From an uncultured Mucilaginibacter sp. (GTDB taxonomy: Bacteria; Bacteroidota; Bacteroidia; Sphingobacteriales; Sphingobacteriaceae), in NCBI RefSeq assembly GCF_946481715.1, contig NZ_CAMLOV010000060.1:1-28832 (forward strand): 28,832 nt of DNA, read 5' to 3'. The notes under the pieces are model-generated. The model saw only the letters and a list, made by a program, of their open reading frames with translations, ran no database searches and was not told the origin of the DNA. Both the position numbers and the translations under genes were made by a program. Position 1 is the first letter of the stretch, and each line of letters begins with the position of its first letter. This document shows, piece after piece, positions 1 through 7,516 of this stretch.

Positions 1-57
1 GTTGCCGCCAAAAAGCTTATCGGTAAAGGCATCGGCCTGGTATATTAGGATGGTCAT
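1..57 (-). CDS. PhzF family protein, N-terminal 19 codons only
   Basis: The reverse strand starts ATG at 57 and stays open to the left edge, reading MTILIYQADAFTDKLFGGN. This is the characteristic N-terminus of PhzF-family isomerases/epimerases (the hydrophobic start, the Q-x-D-A-F-T stretch and the F-x-G-N motif). The complete PhzF at 9108-10019 opens in a similar way, with V-Y-Q-V-N-S-F-T and F-A-G-N-P. The gene begins 13 bp after the ABC ATPase stop codon, so the two are probably co-transcribed. The rest of the gene, including the catalytic Glu and the C-terminal half, lies outside the window, and the substrate cannot be inferred. Confidence 0.8.
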   Translation of the reverse strand, partial: MTILIYQADAFTDKLFGGN

Positions 58-70
58 GGTAAATTGTGTA

Positions 71-727
71 TTACTTCCCGCTAAGATAACCGTAAGTAAC
101 CAATTCATCATTATCTGTAATGTGTTTTGTTATCCCATCAGCCAATAAAATCACCTTGTCGCTCACTTCGAGGATGTTGTAATACTGATGGTCGGTTACG
201 ATGATGCCTTTGCGTTTGGCACAGGCGCGTATCACCGGCTTAAACTCCTCTGCCTGGATGGGGGAGACGTGTGTAAATGGTTCATCCAGCAAAATGAAAT
301 CGGCACGGCTGTGGATGATCATCATCGTTTCCAGTTGCCGTAATTCCCCGCCCGAGAGTCCGTCTATGGTATTAGCTGCGTTGCGCTGATAGATGGGTAA
401 AGCGGCGAACTCCGCCCATGATTGCGGATCTACCAGTACTTTAGCAAGTTTTTCCACCTTAATACCGGCGGGCATGTAACTGTGCTGCGGCAGGTAGGCT
501 ATGCGGTTGTTGTGGTAGCCTTTATGGATGTACTGCTCATCGATACTTACATACTTGTAACCGGCTTCCAACGTGCCGAAAATGATCTTCAGCAACGACG
601 ACTTGCCGCAGCCATTTCGCCCTAATAAACCAATTACCTCGCCTTGTGTGCAGTTTAGGTAAACGCTCTGTAATATCTTGCGGCCGTCAAACTCCAGTTG
701 TACGCTGTCTACCTTTAAGGTTTTCAT
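71..727 (-). CDS. ABC transporter ATP-binding protein
   Basis: A 218-aa ABC ATPase with every standard motif: Walker A GRNGCGKS (residues 36-43), signature LSGGE (124-128), Walker B ILLDEP with D148 and E149, and an H-loop histidine at H180. There is no fused membrane domain, so it should act at the cytoplasmic face with a separate membrane partner. The start codon overlaps the stop of the upstream 100-aa membrane protein gene by 4 bp (ATGA), which indicates translational coupling and suggests that protein as the partner. A PhzF gene follows after 13 bp. The substrate is unknown. The length suits a single nucleotide-binding domain, and no Uup/EttA-type duplication is present. Confidence 0.92.
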   Translation of the reverse strand: MKTLKVDSVQLEFDGRKILQSVYLNCTQGEVIGLLGRNGCGKSSLLKIIFGTLEAGYKYVSIDEQYIHKGYHNNRIAYLPQHSYMPAGIKVEKLAKVLVDPQSWAEFAALPIYQRNAANTIDGLSGGELRQLETMMIIHSRADFILLDEPFTHVSPIQAEEFKPVIRACAKRKGIIVTDHQYYNILEVSDKVILLADGITKHITDNDELVTYGYLSGK

Positions 728-1026
728 TTAATTAGCAGTAACAGTGTCAGCGTTATGAAATAAATGGCGAGGTCGATAGCGTAGGTGTACGAATACATCC
801 GGCGAATACTGTACCCGGCATTTCGGTAAAACATATACACATTTTTAGCGGTGTAGCTTTGCAGGAAGGTGGTAGATGCGTAGCCCATCACTTTGAAGAA
901 TAACACAAATCCCGCCACTTTGGTGCCATAATAACCAATGAAGCCAAGGCAGGCAAGGGTAAATGCGCTGTTCCAAACAACGATGGGTTTGTAAAAATAC
1001 CAGATGAGCTTACGGATATCAGTCAT
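724..1026 (-). CDS. small multi-pass membrane protein, probable partner of the ABC ATPase
   Basis: A 100-aa protein, very hydrophobic and aromatic, with about three predicted membrane segments (roughly residues 14-34, 38-55 and 80-99) and a basic Y/R-rich loop around 60-77. I do not recognise a named family. Its stop overlaps the start of the ABC ATPase by 4 bp, the strongest hint to a role. It is much smaller than a normal ABC permease, so it would have to act as an oligomer, be an accessory subunit, or not be a permease at all. It is the first gene of a short minus-strand unit lying downstream of the rpoD terminator. Confidence 0.75.
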   Translation of the reverse strand: MTDIRKLIWYFYKPIVVWNSAFTLACLGFIGYYGTKVAGFVLFFKVMGYASTTFLQSYTAKNVYMFYRNAGYSIRRMYSYTYAIDLAIYFITLTLLLLIK

Positions 1027-1080
1027 TTAATAGCTTGTGAGCAGGTAGACAAGCGCTAAACGCAATCCATAAATTGATAT

Positions 1081-1104
1081 TGCCCAACATGCAGCAATTG
1101 GGCA
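1081..1104. repeat. 7-bp perfect inverted repeat between rpoD and the ABC unit
   Basis: TGCCCAA (1081-1087) and TTGGGCA (1098-1104) are perfectly complementary around a 10-nt loop. On the minus strand it lies just after the rpoD terminator and about 55 bp before the membrane protein start. No T-run follows, so a second terminator is unlikely. An operator or a leader hairpin for the ABC unit is possible. Confidence 0.5.
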
Positions 1105-1105
1105 C

Positions 1106-1133
1106 AAAAAAACCTCCGCTTGTGAGGGGAGGC
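1106..1133 (-). terminator. intrinsic terminator of rpoD
   Basis: On the minus strand a GC-rich stem (CCTCC at 1128-1132 pairing with GGAGG at 1113-1117) is followed by seven T residues (1112-1106). It lies about 20 bp after the rpoD stop codon, the expected place and shape for Rho-independent termination. Confidence 0.85.
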
Positions 1134-1154
1134 TCTATATTGCCGTTGGAGGTA

Positions 1155-2015
1155 TTAACCCAGGTACGATTTCAGGATCTTGCTCCTTGATGTATGGCGC
1201 AAACGTTGCAGTGCCTTATCTTTTATCTGGCGTACTCGTTCGCGGGTTAAATTGAACTTTTCGCCAATTTCTTCCAGCGATAGCGGATGGTTGCTGCCCA
1301 AACCGAAGAACAATACGATGATCTCGCGTTCGCGTTCGGTAAGGGTAGATAGGGAGCGTTTTATTTCTTCGGATAGCGATTCGTTTATCAGTATTGAATC
1401 GGTGTTGGGTTCCTGATTTTCCAGTACATCCAGCAAAGTGTTTTCTTCGCCCTGCACAAATGGCGCATCCATACTTACATGGCGGCCGCTGTTGCTTAGC
1501 GTGTCAGATATCTTATCAACGGTAGTTTCCAGTATGTCGGCTAATTCTTCGGGAGATGGCTCGCGCTCGTACTCCTGCTCTAACTTGCTGAAAGCCTTGC
1601 TTATTTTGCTTAAACTGCCCACCTGGTTCAGCGGTAAACGCACGATACGGCTTTGCTCGGCAATGGCCTGCAGTATCGACTGGCGGATCCACCAAACTGC
1701 GTATGAAATGAATTTGAAACCCTTTGTTTCGTCGAAACGTTTGGCGGCTTTTATCAAGCCTAAATTGCCTTCGTTTATAAGGTCGCCAAGTGTAAGGCCT
1801 TGGTTTTGATATTGTTTAGCAACGGAAACCACAAAACGCAGGTTGGTTTTGGTCAATCTTTCTAATGCAGCCTGGTCGCCCTCGCGTATTTTTTGAGCTA
1901 AGATTACTTCTTCTTCGGCAGTGATCAAATCAACTTTACCAATTTCGTGCAGGTACTTGTCGAGGGATTGCGACTCACGATTGGTAATGGATTGCGTTAT
2001 TTTGAGTTGTCTCAT
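1155..2015 (-). CDS. rpoD: primary RNA polymerase sigma factor (RpoD/SigA)
   Basis: The 286-aa sigma-70 protein directs RNA polymerase to housekeeping promoters. It has region 1.2 (about residues 18-50), region 2 with the core-binding and -10-recognition stretch [19 protein letters not shown] and the WWIRQSI segment (about 60-115), region 3 (about 117-195), and a C-terminal region 4 with the [23 protein letters not shown] (about 245-275). It lacks the long acidic region 1.1 and non-conserved insert of E. coli RpoD. That short form is normal for the primary sigma of Bacteroidota, whose promoters are TTTG/TAnnTTTG instead of TTGACA/TATAAT. It is monocistronic, with its own promoter and terminator. 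Confidence 0.97.
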   Translation of the reverse strand: MRQLKITQSITNRESQSLDKYLHEIGKVDLITAEEEVILAQKIREGDQAALERLTKTNLRFVVSVAKQYQNQGLTLGDLINEGNLGLIKAAKRFDETKGFKFISYAVWWIRQSILQAIAEQSRIVRLPLNQVGSLSKISKAFSKLEQEYEREPSPEELADILETTVDKISDTLSNSGRHVSMDAPFVQGEENTLLDVLENQEPNTDSILINESLSEEIKRSLSTLTEREREIIVLFFGLGSNHPLSLEEIGEKFNLTRERVRQIKDKALQRLRHTSRSKILKSYLG

Positions 2016-2057
2016 CTATTTAGTTAAACCTCGATTCTGTTTTTAGGATTGAACGTG

Positions 2058-2088
2058 CAAAGCTATTATTTTGTTTCTTAAAGTTAAA
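2058..2088 (-). promoter_or_regulatory. Bacteroidota-type promoter of rpoD
   Basis: On the minus strand a TTTA (2088-2085; consensus -33 TTTG) is followed by a 19-bp spacer and a perfect -7 element TAGCTTTG (2065-2058; consensus TAnnTTTG). The implied start site leaves a leader of roughly 35-40 nt before the ATG at 2015. Confidence 0.55.
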
Positions 2089-2136
2089 AAACCGCGTTGC
2101 TAAAATGCAATATTTATTCATATATTAAAAGCAATT

Positions 2137-2976
2137 TTAAAGTTTATCAAGGCTAAACATTTCTTTAACCTTAATGCCTTTCTCTGTTTGCTGTAAAGTA
2201 CAGCACTCGTTTACCGGGTCGTGTTCCAGGTACAGTATGTATTCTTTTTCAAGTGCCTCATTCCAAAACACTTTGCGTTCTTCCAGCGTTTTCAGCGGGA
2301 ACATATCATAAGCCATTACATAGGGCAGGGGCAAATGTCCCACCGAAGGCAGCAGATCGGCCATATAAAGTATCTTTTTGCCTTTGTAATTAATCAGCGG
2401 CAGCATCATGGCATCCGTGTGCCCGTAGGCAAGGCGGATGCTGATGTCATCTGTAAAACTGGCGCCATCCACGGCATCTATAAACTGTAGTTGCCCGCTT
2501 TCCTGTATAGGTAAAATATTCTCTTTCAAAAAGGAGGCTTTCTCTCTGTCGTTAGGGTTTACTGCCCAATCCCAATGTTGCGGGTTGCTCCAATAAGTAG
2601 CGTTTTTAAAGGCAGGTTTCAGCAATTCGCCGTCCCGTACAACGGCACCGCCCACGTGGTCGAAATGGAGGTGGGTGAGGAATACATCGGTAATATCATC
2701 CCTGTGGAAGCCTTTTGCCGCAAGCGAGCTATCCATGTTAACATCGCCGTGCAGGTAGTAATGGCTAAAGAACTTCTCGTTTTGCTTGTTGCCGATGCCG
2801 GTATCTACCAGTATCAGCCGGTTGCCATCCTCTATCAACAGGCAGCGCATTGCCCAGGTGCAAAGGTTGTTCTCATCGGCAGGGTTGGTTTTTTGCCAGA
2901 TGCTTTTGGGGACTACGCCAAACATGGCTCCCCCGTCTAATTTAAAAAAGCCGGTATCTATGGTGTGAAGGGTCAT
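2137..2976 (-). CDS. MBL-fold metallo-hydrolase
   Basis: A 279-aa metallo-beta-lactamase-fold hydrolase, probably cytoplasmic since no signal peptide is visible. The dinuclear metal motif HxHxDH is present as THLHFDH (H102, H104, D106, H107). Later ligands fit H186 in the Y-G-H-T-D segment, D207 in M-A-D-L-L-P, and a histidine in the L-E-H-D-P segment near the C-terminus. The organisation resembles the lactonase/YtnP-like branch, whose members often open cyclic esters such as acyl-homoserine lactones, but sequence alone does not decide the substrate. It is monocistronic and divergent from the SDR at 3258. Confidence 0.88.
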   Translation of the reverse strand: MTLHTIDTGFFKLDGGAMFGVVPKSIWQKTNPADENNLCTWAMRCLLIEDGNRLILVDTGIGNKQNEKFFSHYYLHGDVNMDSSLAAKGFHRDDITDVFLTHLHFDHVGGAVVRDGELLKPAFKNATYWSNPQHWDWAVNPNDREKASFLKENILPIQESGQLQFIDAVDGASFTDDISIRLAYGHTDAMMLPLINYKGKKILYMADLLPSVGHLPLPYVMAYDMFPLKTLEERKVFWNEALEKEYILYLEHDPVNECCTLQQTEKGIKVKEMFSLDKL

Positions 2977-2997
2977 ACGCTACGAATTGAGTTGACA

Positions 2998-3074
2998 CGA
3001 AATTCACTAATTGAATCGAATTTCACTAATCAATTGCGGCGAAATTGAATAAAATACAAATTTTACTAATTGAG
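2998..3074. repeat. degenerate ~18-19-bp direct repeats in a 281-bp intergenic region
   Basis: Three related copies of a motif close to CGAAATTYACTAATTGA occur at 2998-3016, 3017-3035 (immediately adjacent, 19-bp period) and 3057-3074. More AATTGA/AAATTG fragments lie around them. The repeats sit between the divergent MBL hydrolase and SDR genes, beginning 22 bp upstream of the MBL start. They could be a multi-site operator or a dispersed intergenic repeat. Apart from these and the hairpin at 3219-3240, I see nothing else in 2977-3257. Confidence 0.5.
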
Positions 3075-3218
3075 ACAAATTGCGCGAATTTAATTAAGGC
3101 CAATCATGCTATTTAAAAAGCGCTGCAGCACATTGACCAAGGCTGGCATAATTTAATAACCCGCAATTTATGTAAATTTCTTAAAACTATAATTTCATAA
3201 ACTATGTTGTAATTTGTA

Positions 3219-3240
3219 GCCGATAAACCTAAGTATCGGC
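3219..3240 (+). promoter_or_regulatory. hairpin/operator-like dyad upstream of the SDR pair
   Basis: GCCGATA (3219-3225) and TATCGGC (3234-3240) form a perfect 7-bp dyad with an 8-nt centre, ending 17 bp before the SDR start codon. No T-run follows on either strand, so it is more likely a repressor site or a 5' leader hairpin than a terminator. Confidence 0.4.
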
Positions 3241-3257
3241 AAATTTAACTTACAGCT

Positions 3258-4118
3258 ATGGAAAATAACGAAGGCATAGAAGTAGCCGAAAAGCAAGATC
3301 ATCAACCCGGCGTGGAAGCCGAAATGGACCCGAGGCCAGAGTACATTAAGCCGAATTATAAAGCAGCAGGAAAATTGGAAGGCAAGGTGGCCCTCATCAC
3401 TGGAGGCGACAGTGGGATAGGCCGTGCGGTAGCCGCGCATTATTCCCGCGAAGGCGCCAATGTGGCTATTGTTTACCTGGATGAAAGCACAGACGCCGAA
3501 GAAACAAAAGCCATTGTAGAAGCTACCGGGCAAAAATGCCTGTTGATACAAGGCGATGTAAAAGAGCGGGTTTTTTGCCGCATAGCGGTGGAACAAACCG
3601 TAGCCGAATTTGGGAAATTGAATATCCTGGTGAATAATGCAGCGATGCAAGTGCCCCAAAAGGAGTTTACCGATATAACGGAGGAACAACTGGAGGATAC
3701 GTTTAAAACCAACATTTTCGCGTATTTCCACTTCGCGGCCGCAGCGATGGACCACTTGCAGCAGGGCGATACTATTATCAATACCACATCGGTAACCGCT
3801 TACCGCTCATCGCCAAATTTAATAGATTACTCGGCTACCAAAGGCGCTATTACCACTTTTACCCGCTCGCTGGCTACCAACCTGGTAAAAAAGGGCATAA
3901 GGGTAAATGCCGTAGCCCCCGGGCCGGTATGGACGCCTCTGATCGTGAGTACTTTTGAGGAGGAGAAAATAAAAGAGTTTGGCAGCGAAACTGCGATGAA
4001 ACGTGCGGGGCAGCCTTCGGAACTTGGCCCGGCATACGTGTTTTTGGCCTCGGACGATTCGTCCTTTATCACCGGGCAGGTGATCCACATCAACGGGGGA
4101 GAAGTAGTGAACGGATAA
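3258..4118 (+). CDS. SDR family NAD(P)-dependent oxidoreductase, YhdF/YghA-like
   Basis: A 286-aa classical short-chain dehydrogenase/reductase with an approximately 40-residue N-terminal arm rich in Pro, Glu and Gln ahead of the Rossmann fold. This arm is typical of the stress-associated YhdF/YhxD/YghA group. The nucleotide-binding motif is TGGDSGIG (48-55), NNAA is at 126-129, and the catalytic triad is S178, Y191 and K195. The C-terminus has the usual PGPVWTP and SSFITGQVIHINGG segments. The substrate is unknown. A second SDR follows after 25 bp in the same direction, so the two are probably co-transcribed. A 7-bp dyad lies just upstream. Confidence 0.93.
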   Translation: MENNEGIEVAEKQDHQPGVEAEMDPRPEYIKPNYKAAGKLEGKVALITGGDSGIGRAVAAHYSREGANVAIVYLDESTDAEETKAIVEATGQKCLLIQGDVKERVFCRIAVEQTVAEFGKLNILVNNAAMQVPQKEFTDITEEQLEDTFKTNIFAYFHFAAAAMDHLQQGDTIINTTSVTAYRSSPNLIDYSATKGAITTFTRSLATNLVKKGIRVNAVAPGPVWTPLIVSTFEEEKIKEFGSETAMKRAGQPSELGPAYVFLASDDSSFITGQVIHINGGEVVNG

Positions 4119-4143
4119 AACAACAATAATTAAAGCGATTACC

Positions 4144-4941
4144 ATGAGCAACACAGGAAAATACGCCTTAATAACGGGCGCAAGCAGCGGGATAGGCTGC
4201 GAACTGGCAAAACTATTTGCCAAAGACGGTTACAACCTGGCCATTGTGGGCCGCGACAGGCACACCCTGGAACATAAGGCGGGAGAATTTCGCCAGCAAG
4301 GCATCGAGGTGAAAATATTTGAAAAGGACCTGTTTAACCGCGACCAGGTTTTTGCGCTTTGCGAAGAGGTGAGAGCGGAAAACCTGTTGATAGACGTTTT
4401 GGTAAACGATGCCGGGCAGGGTCTGTACGGCGAATTTAAGCATAACGATATTGAGCGCGAATTAAAGATCATTGACCTTAACATCGCCGCGCTTACCATC
4501 ATTACCAAACACTTTGTAAAGGAAATGGTGGCGCGCAATAGCGGAAAAATACTTAACCTGGCTTCTATCGCCAGCACCGCGCCCGGCCCATGGCAGGCGG
4601 TTTACCATGCCACCAAGGCCTATGTGCTTAGCCTTACCGAAGCCATCCGCGAAGAATTAAAGCATACCGAAGTAAGCATTACCGCGCTGTTGCCGGGCGT
4701 AACCGATACCGACTTTTTTAACAAGGCAGGTATGCAAAACAGCAAGGCCGTGCAAGACAAAACCGCCATGGCCAACCCCGCCGATGTTGCCAAAGATGGC
4801 TACGACGCCCTGATGGCGGGTGATGATAAAGTAGTATCGGGTATAAAAAACAAAGTACAGGTAGCGCTAAGCAGCGTAACGCCCGATAGCACCCTCGCCC
4901 ACATAGTTTACGAACAGCAGAAACCGGTGGAGCAGGAGTAG
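4144..4941 (+). CDS. SDR family oxidoreductase
   Basis: A 265-aa classical SDR, with TGASSGIG at 11-18, NDAG at 88-91 (a conservative change from the usual NNAG), catalytic S141, Y154 and K158, and the PGVTDTDF segment after the active site. It resembles the YqjQ/DltE-type 'SDR family NAD(P)-dependent oxidoreductase' group. It has no N-terminal arm, so it is a different subfamily from its neighbour and not a recent tandem duplicate. It follows the upstream SDR by 25 bp and is probably in the same operon. No clear terminator follows. Confidence 0.92.
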   Translation: MSNTGKYALITGASSGIGCELAKLFAKDGYNLAIVGRDRHTLEHKAGEFRQQGIEVKIFEKDLFNRDQVFALCEEVRAENLLIDVLVNDAGQGLYGEFKHNDIERELKIIDLNIAALTIITKHFVKEMVARNSGKILNLASIASTAPGPWQAVYHATKAYVLSLTEAIREELKHTEVSITALLPGVTDTDFFNKAGMQNSKAVQDKTAMANPADVAKDGYDALMAGDDKVVSGIKNKVQVALSSVTPDSTLAHIVYEQQKPVEQE

Positions 4942-5079
4942 GGGTTTTAAGATTGGTAAGGCTGCCCGGGAGAATGCTTTTTTGCTACTAATTGTGGCCT
5001 GTTTTTTTACTCTCCCCGCCTGCCTCTCGGTACAGGACCCTGCGCCACACAATGATCCCGGGTACATAAACCGCGCCAC

Positions 5080-5184
5080 GGCCTTACGATTCCGCAGTGT
5101 TTAAAGAGGACCAAACGGAGACATCATCGAAACTGAACCCGCTAAGCTTCAAATTAGATTCCCCCGATCCTCAATTGTAAGGCC
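5080..5184. repeat. 12-bp inverted repeat bounding a 105-bp noncoding segment
   Basis: GGCCTTACGATT (5080-5091) and AATTGTAAGGCC (5173-5184) match as an inverted repeat with one mismatch, which would be a G-U pair in RNA. The 81 bp between them contain nothing recognisable. The repeat lies in the 290-bp gap between the second SDR and the small gene at 5232, and its right end abuts the -33 box of that gene. It may be a small MITE-like remnant or a regulatory structure. The rest of 4942-5231 holds only the promoter listed separately. Confidence 0.4.
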
Positions 5185-5215
5185 TTTGAAACGTCCGGTA
5201 TTAAAGCTTATTTTG
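5185..5215 (+). promoter_or_regulatory. Bacteroidota-type promoter for the 98-aa protein gene
   Basis: TTTG (5185-5188), a 19-bp spacer, then TTATTTTG (5208-5215), a 7/8 match to TAnnTTTG. The predicted start site is near 5220, giving a very short leader of about 12 nt to the ATG at 5232. Confidence 0.6.
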
Positions 5216-5231
5216 CCACAAATTTAATCCC

Positions 5232-5528
5232 ATGAACACCTTAACAGAATTCAAAGCATCATTAAATTCAGAGCTGCCCGATAGCGGGCTTTCTGCGCAG
5301 TTGAAAAGCCTTTGGTATGATGGAAAAGGCGATTGGCAGCAGGCGCACGCACAGGTTGACCATTTAACCGACGAGGCATCGGCATGGGTACACGCCTATT
5401 TGCATCGCAAAGAAGGCGATATTTGGAATGCCGATTACTGGTATAGGAGAGCAAAGCAAACGCGCCCTAAGTTTTCATTGGACGAAGAATGGGAGCAGTT
5501 GGTGCTGCACTTTCTTTCTGATCTATAA
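5232..5528 (+). CDS. small conserved protein of unknown function
   Basis: A 98-aa soluble protein, acidic and rich in Trp and Asp. The central and C-terminal part (W-Y-D-G-K-G-D-W, then W-V-H-A-Y-L-H-R-K-E-G-D and W-N-A-D-Y-W-Y-R-R-A) matches a small uncharacterised family that I recall as widespread in bacteria. No signal peptide or membrane segment is seen. The helix-turn-helix-like spacing of its Trp residues suggests a TPR-like single repeat, but that is inference. It is monocistronic with its own promoter and converges on the DoxX-like gene. Confidence 0.8.
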   Translation: MNTLTEFKASLNSELPDSGLSAQLKSLWYDGKGDWQQAHAQVDHLTDEASAWVHAYLHRKEGDIWNADYWYRRAKQTRPKFSLDEEWEQLVLHFLSDL

Positions 5529-5541
5529 AACCAACAGGTCT

Positions 5542-5559
5542 TGCCGAATTATTTCGGCA
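5542..5559. terminator. short hairpin between convergent genes
   Basis: TGCCGAA (5542-5548) and TTCGGCA (5553-5559) form a perfect 7-bp stem with a 4-nt loop, 13 bp after the stop of the 98-aa gene. No U-tract follows on the plus strand, so termination would be weak or factor-assisted. A second small palindrome (ATGCTG/CAGCAT, 5622-5637) lies nearer to the convergent gene. Confidence 0.4.
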
Positions 5560-5660
5560 TCCCGTCCGTAAGGTCGCCAACCTGCTAATTGGCTAAACAT
5601 GGGGGTTACCTGTCTTGTGGAATGCTGAAATCAGCATAACGGTGATTAGTTTACATCCAG

Positions 5661-6953
5661 CTACCTGTTCTGCTCGCTCAACCAATGAAACTGCTTTTCG
5701 GCAAGCTGAAAGTGGCGATTTATACGTTTCAACTGCACGTACAGGCTATCCTTACCTTTTAAACCGGCAAGTGTTACAGTGTTGCTATCCGGTGTGGTAT
5801 AATTAAATTCGAGAATATAGTTTTTATCGTCCAAACGTTTTTTGAAGTATAGCGTATGCTTTGCGCTGTCCAAACCGTAGGCAAAATACCCCCGGTTGTA
5901 CCGCCGCCTAAAAAGTGTATCGTTTGAGCGTACGCTGCCATACCCGTTTTCGAAGATGACGTCCTGCCAGCGAAGGGTATCTGCGAGCGAAAGTGGTATT
6001 TCCTGTTTATTAAGCCGATAAGTGGTAACGGCATACACGCCATTTTTAACAGGCTGTTTTGAAACCTTGTCATCAGCGCCGCGGCTGTAGGTTTGGTAAA
6101 AGGGTATTACAATGGCGATAACCACAATAAGGCATTTCAAAACAATGCGGGTTATACGCATCCACTTTTTTGTGTACCTGAAATGATATAGGGCGTTAAC
6201 ACGGGCGGGCTTGTTCAATATAAAGAAATCTATCAGCCTGCCGCTTTCGTTAGCAAGCAAGAACAGGCAGGTAAATACCATTTGCATCGAAAATATTTTC
6301 ACTGGGATATCGTAACACAGGTTCAGCATCATTACGTTGATGAAAACCCCGGCAGCTACCAAGGCGCCAAGCGAAACGGTGCGGCGGTAAAGCAACAGCA
6401 GCGCTGCAAAAACCTCCATAGCACCCGAGAAAAACTGGTACGGCCCCGAATAACCAATAAACAGCCACGAGAAACGCATCGGCAAGAAATCGCCCAGCGG
6501 TGTGGCCAACTGGTGCAGGCTCGGGAAGATCATCTGCATGCCAAACAGTTTTATAATGCCATACCCCAACGCCACCAAAATAACATAATAGCGGGTAAAA
6601 AGGCAGAGCCAATAATTTAGGTGAGTGTAATTTTGGCGTTTCCGGTCACTTACCGACCATACGATTGCGCCGATTGCTGCCAAAAGCAGGTACGTCCATA
6701 ACCTTGCCCAGCCCATAGAGGTATCGCCGCTGCCGTTTTCGGGTACCAGCACCGGCCTCACATGCAAAAAAAGGTTGTTTGCCACGGTAACTATCCAGTC
6801 GGTTAGCTTTCCGTAATACTGCGTTACTTCGCTTACGTAGGGGATGCTATCTAACCAGGTGATGGGGGCTATCTCTAAAGTGAGGTAAATAAAACAGAAG
6901 CGAAACGCGATTTTTCGCCACAGCGGCCAATGGGAGTTTTCGGTGCTTTGCAT
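5661..6953 (-). CDS. DoxX-like multi-pass membrane protein with C-terminal soluble domain
   Basis: A 430-aa protein with about eight hydrophobic segments spread over residues 10-300 (for example around 15-35, 90-108, 120-140, 178-200, 203-222, 226-245 and 275-295). A polar domain of about 130 residues follows, presumably periplasmic and beta-rich, containing repeated short strand-like stretches. The layout of the membrane half, with an SGAMEVFAALLLLYRR-type segment and the following M-L-N-L-C-Y-D-I-P, resembles DoxX/SURF4-like membrane proteins. Function is unknown. It is transcribed toward the 98-aa gene, and no partner gene overlaps it. Confidence 0.75.
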   Translation of the reverse strand: MQSTENSHWPLWRKIAFRFCFIYLTLEIAPITWLDSIPYVSEVTQYYGKLTDWIVTVANNLFLHVRPVLVPENGSGDTSMGWARLWTYLLLAAIGAIVWSVSDRKRQNYTHLNYWLCLFTRYYVILVALGYGIIKLFGMQMIFPSLHQLATPLGDFLPMRFSWLFIGYSGPYQFFSGAMEVFAALLLLYRRTVSLGALVAAGVFINVMMLNLCYDIPVKIFSMQMVFTCLFLLANESGRLIDFFILNKPARVNALYHFRYTKKWMRITRIVLKCLIVVIAIVIPFYQTYSRGADDKVSKQPVKNGVYAVTTYRLNKQEIPLSLADTLRWQDVIFENGYGSVRSNDTLFRRRYNRGYFAYGLDSAKHTLYFKKRLDDKNYILEFNYTTPDSNTVTLAGLKGKDSLYVQLKRINRHFQLAEKQFHWLSEQNR

Positions 6954-7078
6954 ATTTGTGAGTTTTTACAGGTAAATCAGCGCACAATTTATTGATTTTA
7001 TTTTAAAGTTTTTAAGGTTTGTTTTGATGGTGGGCGTATTGCGCCACGGCAGAAGAAATGGAGGGGCTAATACCCGGG

Positions 7079-7471
7079 TTAATGGGCTGGTTGCACCCTC
7101 GTAAGTTTTGCATGCAACTGTGCACCATAATACTCAATAGCTAAAGCCACCGAATCGCCCTCGGCATAAAAGGTACCCTTGTTTATAATATCAACCCCGT
7201 TATAAGGCACCATGAAAGAAAAAGCTGCGCCGTCTATTTTTCCGTTGGTTATTGCAATGTCGCCTTGCGGAGAGGACCCATAGCCGGTGAGGGAATTATT
7301 TTCTGCTTTGAAGGTATAAGTAATGGCTATTTCATCGCCGCCCGGCGTAAGCGCCCTGCCCGACCATTTGCCGGTAAGCCCGCCCAAAGTGGAGAAGCTA
7401 AGGCCAGTGCAGCAAATAAACCCCGCAGCAAAAAGGAAAATTGATTTATTGTATTTTGGTAAAGCGTTCAT
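7079..7471 (-). CDS. small exported protein of unknown function
   Basis: A 130-aa protein with an N-terminal hydrophobic segment (about residues 9-28) that looks like a signal peptide. The mature part is beta-rich: G-K-W-S-G-R, then T-Y-T-F-K-A, N-S-L-T-G-Y-G, G-D-I-A-I-T-N-G-K-I-D-G and F-S-F. This pattern recurs in short periplasmic Bacteroidota proteins that probably form a small beta-barrel or sandwich, in the style of 'G-x-W-x-G' extracellular modules. No catalytic motif is visible. It lies 45 bp downstream of the 154-aa membrane protein gene on the same strand and may be co-transcribed with it. Confidence 0.7.
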   Translation of the reverse strand: MNALPKYNKSIFLFAAGFICCTGLSFSTLGGLTGKWSGRALTPGGDEIAITYTFKAENNSLTGYGSSPQGDIAITNGKIDGAAFSFMVPYNGVDIINKGTFYAEGDSVALAIEYYGAQLHAKLTRVQPAH

Positions 7472-7516
7472 TATAAGTGTGTTTAAATTGATTTGTGTAA
7501 GTGTGGGCAGAATATT

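Noticed and set aside
2786..2968. Long plus-strand frames opposite the MBL hydrolase
   Set aside because: They are antisense shadows without recognisable domains. The same holds for the many other antisense frames across the window.
4942..5104. Plus-strand frame resembling a signal peptide with L-P-A-C before a short tail
   Set aside because: It has no start codon, ends after about 25 further residues at a stop near 5104, and shows no recognisable domain. A decayed lipoprotein cannot be excluded but is not supported.
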